Assembly (NCBI GenBank): GCA_024305405.1
Contig: JAKNDB010000068.1
Coordinates: forward strand, 9,099,501 to 9,163,500
Length of the DNA stretch: 64,000 nt
Reading direction: 5' to 3'
Source of the DNA: Dirofilaria immitis
Taxonomy: Eukaryota; Nematoda; Chromadorea; Rhabditida; Onchocercidae
A model generated the notes under the pieces. The model saw only the letters and a program-made list of their open reading frames with translations. It was not told the origin of the DNA and searched no databases. Shown here piece by piece: positions 62,801-64,000 of this stretch (within the stretch, counting starts at the first letter, position 1; each line of letters opens with the position of its first letter). The position numbers and the translations under genes were made by a program.

Positions 62801-63041
62801 GCATTGCTGGATTACTGTAGCAATCAGGCTTGCCATCGCATATAATCGAAATTTGATGCAAATGCAAATCATCTGGGTGCGACGAATGTTGACAAATGAC
62901 AGTACCAGTATCAAAGTTGACAACAAATGTCGGACGCATATCGAGCATCGATGAATTCACAAAACTTTTTGTAATTGCATTGCTAGAACGCAACAATATG
63001 CCATACAGCATCATACGTAACAGCAGTGATCGGTGCAACAT
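39763..63041 (-). CDS. fbn-1: Fibrillin-related EGF/ZP-domain transmembrane matrix protein (FBN-1-like)
   Basis: FBN-1 of C. elegans is an apical extracellular matrix protein that protects the epidermis from mechanical strain. I trace about 39 exons totalling about 10.3 kb, some 3,400 residues. Order from the N terminus: signal peptide with an LDL-receptor-A-like stretch (62777-63041); a first EGF array (55704-60778); an EGF plus spacer exon (55125-55549); a 3.8 kb Ser/Thr-rich exon (50851-54636); a second EGF array with another low-complexity insert (42688-50658); a ZP domain (40532-42484); a juxtamembrane exon (40256-40460); and a transmembrane exon (39763-39951). Many EGF exons begin with D-I/V-N/D-E-C right after the acceptor, the mark of calcium-binding EGF modules. 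The ZP part is very close to my recollection of C. elegans FBN-1, for example [16 protein letters not shown] and [19 protein letters not shown]. Several exons are broken by single-base changes. The symbol is by homology. Confidence 0.88.
40532..42484 (-). other. fbn-1: fbn-1 ZP (zona pellucida) domain
   Basis: Exons 42294-42484, 41939-42043, 41041-41206 and 40532-40761. They read [20 protein letters not shown] and [16 protein letters not shown] (ZP-N), then [20 protein letters not shown], then [20 protein letters not shown] and [15 protein letters not shown] (ZP-C), then [20 protein letters not shown] and [22 protein letters not shown] domains polymerise extracellular proteins. Conserved cysteines are present. 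The donor of the 41939 exon is GTCCTC, weak but in phase. Confidence 0.88.
42688..50658 (-). other. fbn-1: fbn-1 second EGF array
   Basis: About 20 exons, from 50409-50658 through 50042-50272 (two modules), 49642-49925, 49148-49290, 48932-49060, 48441-48566, 48116-48238, 47744-47904, 47348-47484, 46759-46899, 46119-46232, 44577-44709, 44361-44442, 44090-44187, 43771-43890, 43467-43619, 42954-43100 and 42688-42837. Typical pieces: [60 protein letters not shown]. Two non-EGF inserts (45754-45935 and the first part of 44979-45528) are acidic and Ser/Thr-rich. Single-base breaks occur near 49792 (A run), near 45407 and near 43791; in the last case adding one base turns GVVSVRE into a CKCTRG module end that joins properly to the next exon. 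Confidence 0.82.
46930..47008. repeat. Short direct repeat in an fbn-1 intron
   Basis: AATGTACCATATTAATAACATG occurs twice within about 60 bases, each copy followed by TAATTTAATT. This is a recent local duplication. Confidence 0.7.
50851..54636 (-). other. fbn-1: fbn-1 giant Ser/Thr-rich (mucin-like) exon
   Basis: One 3.8 kb exon between an AG at 54637 and a GTAAAG donor at 50850. It encodes about 1,260 residues very rich in Ser, Thr, Glu, Val and Ile and almost free of cysteine, unlike the EGF exons around it. Short recurrent patterns such as [21 protein letters not shown] and [11 protein letters not shown] suggest heavy O-glycosylation. The frame changes at least five times: near 54557, near 54330, near 53500, near 53180 and near 52375, plus an apparent stop near 53267. 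Most changes fall in A runs. The segments 50839-52308 and 52332-53177 are long clean stretches in the coding sense. Opposite-strand open frames here are shadows of this composition. Confidence 0.8.
55125..55549 (-). other. fbn-1: fbn-1 EGF plus spacer exon
   Basis: It starts [20 protein letters not shown] with another paired-Cys ending (ACCTTNST) and runs into a non-EGF spacer with [13 protein letters not shown]. One A is missing in the run at 55283-55287, since the frame continues as [19 protein letters not shown] and on to EALIDV at the donor. Confidence 0.75.
56839..56871. repeat. TC dinucleotide microsatellite in an fbn-1 intron
   Basis: About 16 uninterrupted TC units. A shorter TC run lies at 60206-60225. 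Confidence 0.9.
58172..58364. repeat. Compound minisatellite in an fbn-1 intron
   Basis: Two alternating units occur: a 34-base unit starting GCGAATCTATCTTTAAACTA (four copies) and a 23-base unit GCGAATCTATC plus AACATGTATAAA (two copies and a degenerate start). Together they form a higher-order repeat of 57 bases. Confidence 0.85.
60063..60120. repeat. Short tandem duplication in an fbn-1 intron
   Basis: AAAATCAAGAATTCA followed by TTGTTCAAAATT or CTGTTCAAAATT is repeated in tandem about twice. Confidence 0.6.
60779..62776. other. Large first intron of fbn-1
   Basis: A 2 kb intron between the signal-peptide exon and the first EGF exon. It is AT-rich. I see no coding exon in it. First introns of this size often hold regulatory sites, but I can name none. 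Confidence 0.5.
62777..63041 (-). other. fbn-1: fbn-1 first exon: signal peptide and LDLa-like segment
   Basis: ATG at 63041 gives [20 protein letters not shown], a hydrophobic signal sequence with a likely cut after SSNA. Further on, [20 protein letters not shown] ends an LDL-receptor class A-like repeat (C-D-G-x-x-D-C ... D-E-S ... C). The exon splices at 62776 into the first EGF exon over a 2 kb intron. Confidence 0.75.
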
Positions 63042-64000
63042 TTTACCATCGAATTACTTGTTCCTTAAGCGATTCCTGAAGCTTTTTGCCTTCTATCCTA
63101 AATACGAACTTTAGAATTCAGAAATCTAATCATCGGAAAATAAAAAGAAATGTAACAATTATAAACAAAACAAGTATGTGGAATGTTATCATTTAGTTAA
63201 TATGTTTGAAATTTTGTCACAAAGAATATACAGAATTTTTAATTTTAAATCTAAACATATGCTTTGCTGATTCAAAAAATATAAACAAATAAGTGAGTAA
63301 TTGAAAGTCATTGTCGTCATATTTGATTTCTATAAAATCAAAAGAATAATTTATACTTTGGACTTCAAGCACGTCATTTAGACTTTTTAAATACATAATT
63401 AAGCAAACAGATTTTCAGAAATTGTAGTTTCCAAATCTGATATAAGAATGAAGGTATCTTCCAAATAACTTAAATTTTAAGATAGGCATGAATTTAAATA
63501 TTTCTATCACCGTAAACTCAAAAATAGATCCATTAAATTCATTTAATCATACAGTAATCTGGTTGAATCAGTCATTGATTATTTAATAATAATAACAAAG
63601 AATTTAGTACGGTAGATAGTAATGACAGTCATCAATAATTCAAATCGTATTATAAATTGGTAAATCAAATATTATCTTATATTATATTAACTTATACAAA
63701 TTACATTGAAATTTTCCGAACAAAACGAGTTATTTTTGTAGCGAAGCAATTATAAAGCATAATAATAGAAAGTTGTGAAAAGGATATTGTTCAAAATAAG
63801 AATGATATCGAAATGAAATAAGTGTTAATATTAGTTGAGTAGTCAAAAAAAAAAAGGAAAAAACACATTGAACTTTAATTTGAACAATTTAGCGTTTGTA
63901 AAACAGAACCGATTACTAAAGCAATGGTGCACATTTAAAAATTAATGACAGTATGCTCTGAATTTCACATTATTTAAAACTTTGAAAGAAAAGCTTATGG
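63042..64000. promoter_or_regulatory. Upstream region of fbn-1 to the window edge
   Basis: About 960 bases, very AT-rich, with no convincing exon. It should hold the fbn-1 promoter and 5' UTR. No specific motif is claimed. Confidence 0.35.

Noticed and set aside
1..64000. Viral, transposon or Wolbachia-derived insert
   Set aside because: I looked for reverse transcriptase, transposase, terminal inverted repeats and intron-free bacterial-style genes and saw none.

Overview
This window looks like nuclear DNA from a parasitic nematode, most likely a filarial or related spirurid worm. It is strongly AT-rich, genes consist of many short exons separated by AT-rich introns, and acceptor-like TTTTCAG or TTTGTAG sites lie a few bases upstream of some start codons, as expected for SL trans-splicing. 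The gene content is animal throughout: cytosolic and mitochondrial ribosomal proteins, Dicer, an AKAP10-like scaffold, a CDPF1-like protein, and a cuticle-type EGF/ZP protein. I saw no rRNA, tRNA, CRISPR array, virus, bacterial insert or recognisable transposon. Exon limits were worked out by hand from GT/AG sites, reading frame and protein similarity.

Layout from left to right. Positions 608-1526 (+) hold the last exons of an unidentified gene that enters from the left edge. Positions 2416-3948 (-) hold a ribosomal protein L6 (eL6) gene whose frame is broken several times. Positions 4247-5167 (+) hold mitochondrial ribosomal protein mL51. Positions 5895-23750 (+) hold Dicer (dcr-1) in about 44 exons. 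Positions 26857-28992 (-) hold a CDPF1-like gene. Positions about 29757-34523 (+) hold an AKAP10-like gene with RGS domains and a C-terminal PKA-binding helix. Positions 39763-63041 (-) hold a very large FBN-1-like gene with about 39 exons: signal peptide, about 30 EGF modules, a 3.8 kb Ser/Thr-rich exon, a ZP domain and a transmembrane segment. Gene-poor stretches lie at 23751-26856 and 34524-39762.

The genes are neighbours rather than one pathway. The rpl-6 and mrpl-51 starts are head to head about 300 bp apart and may share a promoter. The CDPF1-like and AKAP10-like genes are also divergent. From memory, the C. elegans orthologues rpl-6, dcr-1 and fbn-1 all lie on chromosome III, so the window may be part of the conserved chromosome III (Nigon C) element.

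The most pervasive oddity is that most well-identified genes carry one-base gains or losses, mostly in A or T runs, that break otherwise well-conserved reading frames. This fits uncorrected long-read assembly errors better than pseudogenisation of every gene, although rpl-6 is hit disproportionately and could be a real broken copy. I did not find a convincing undescribed biological system; the best unexplained items are the left-edge gene, the Ser/Thr-rich FBN-1 insert and a few exon-like orphans.
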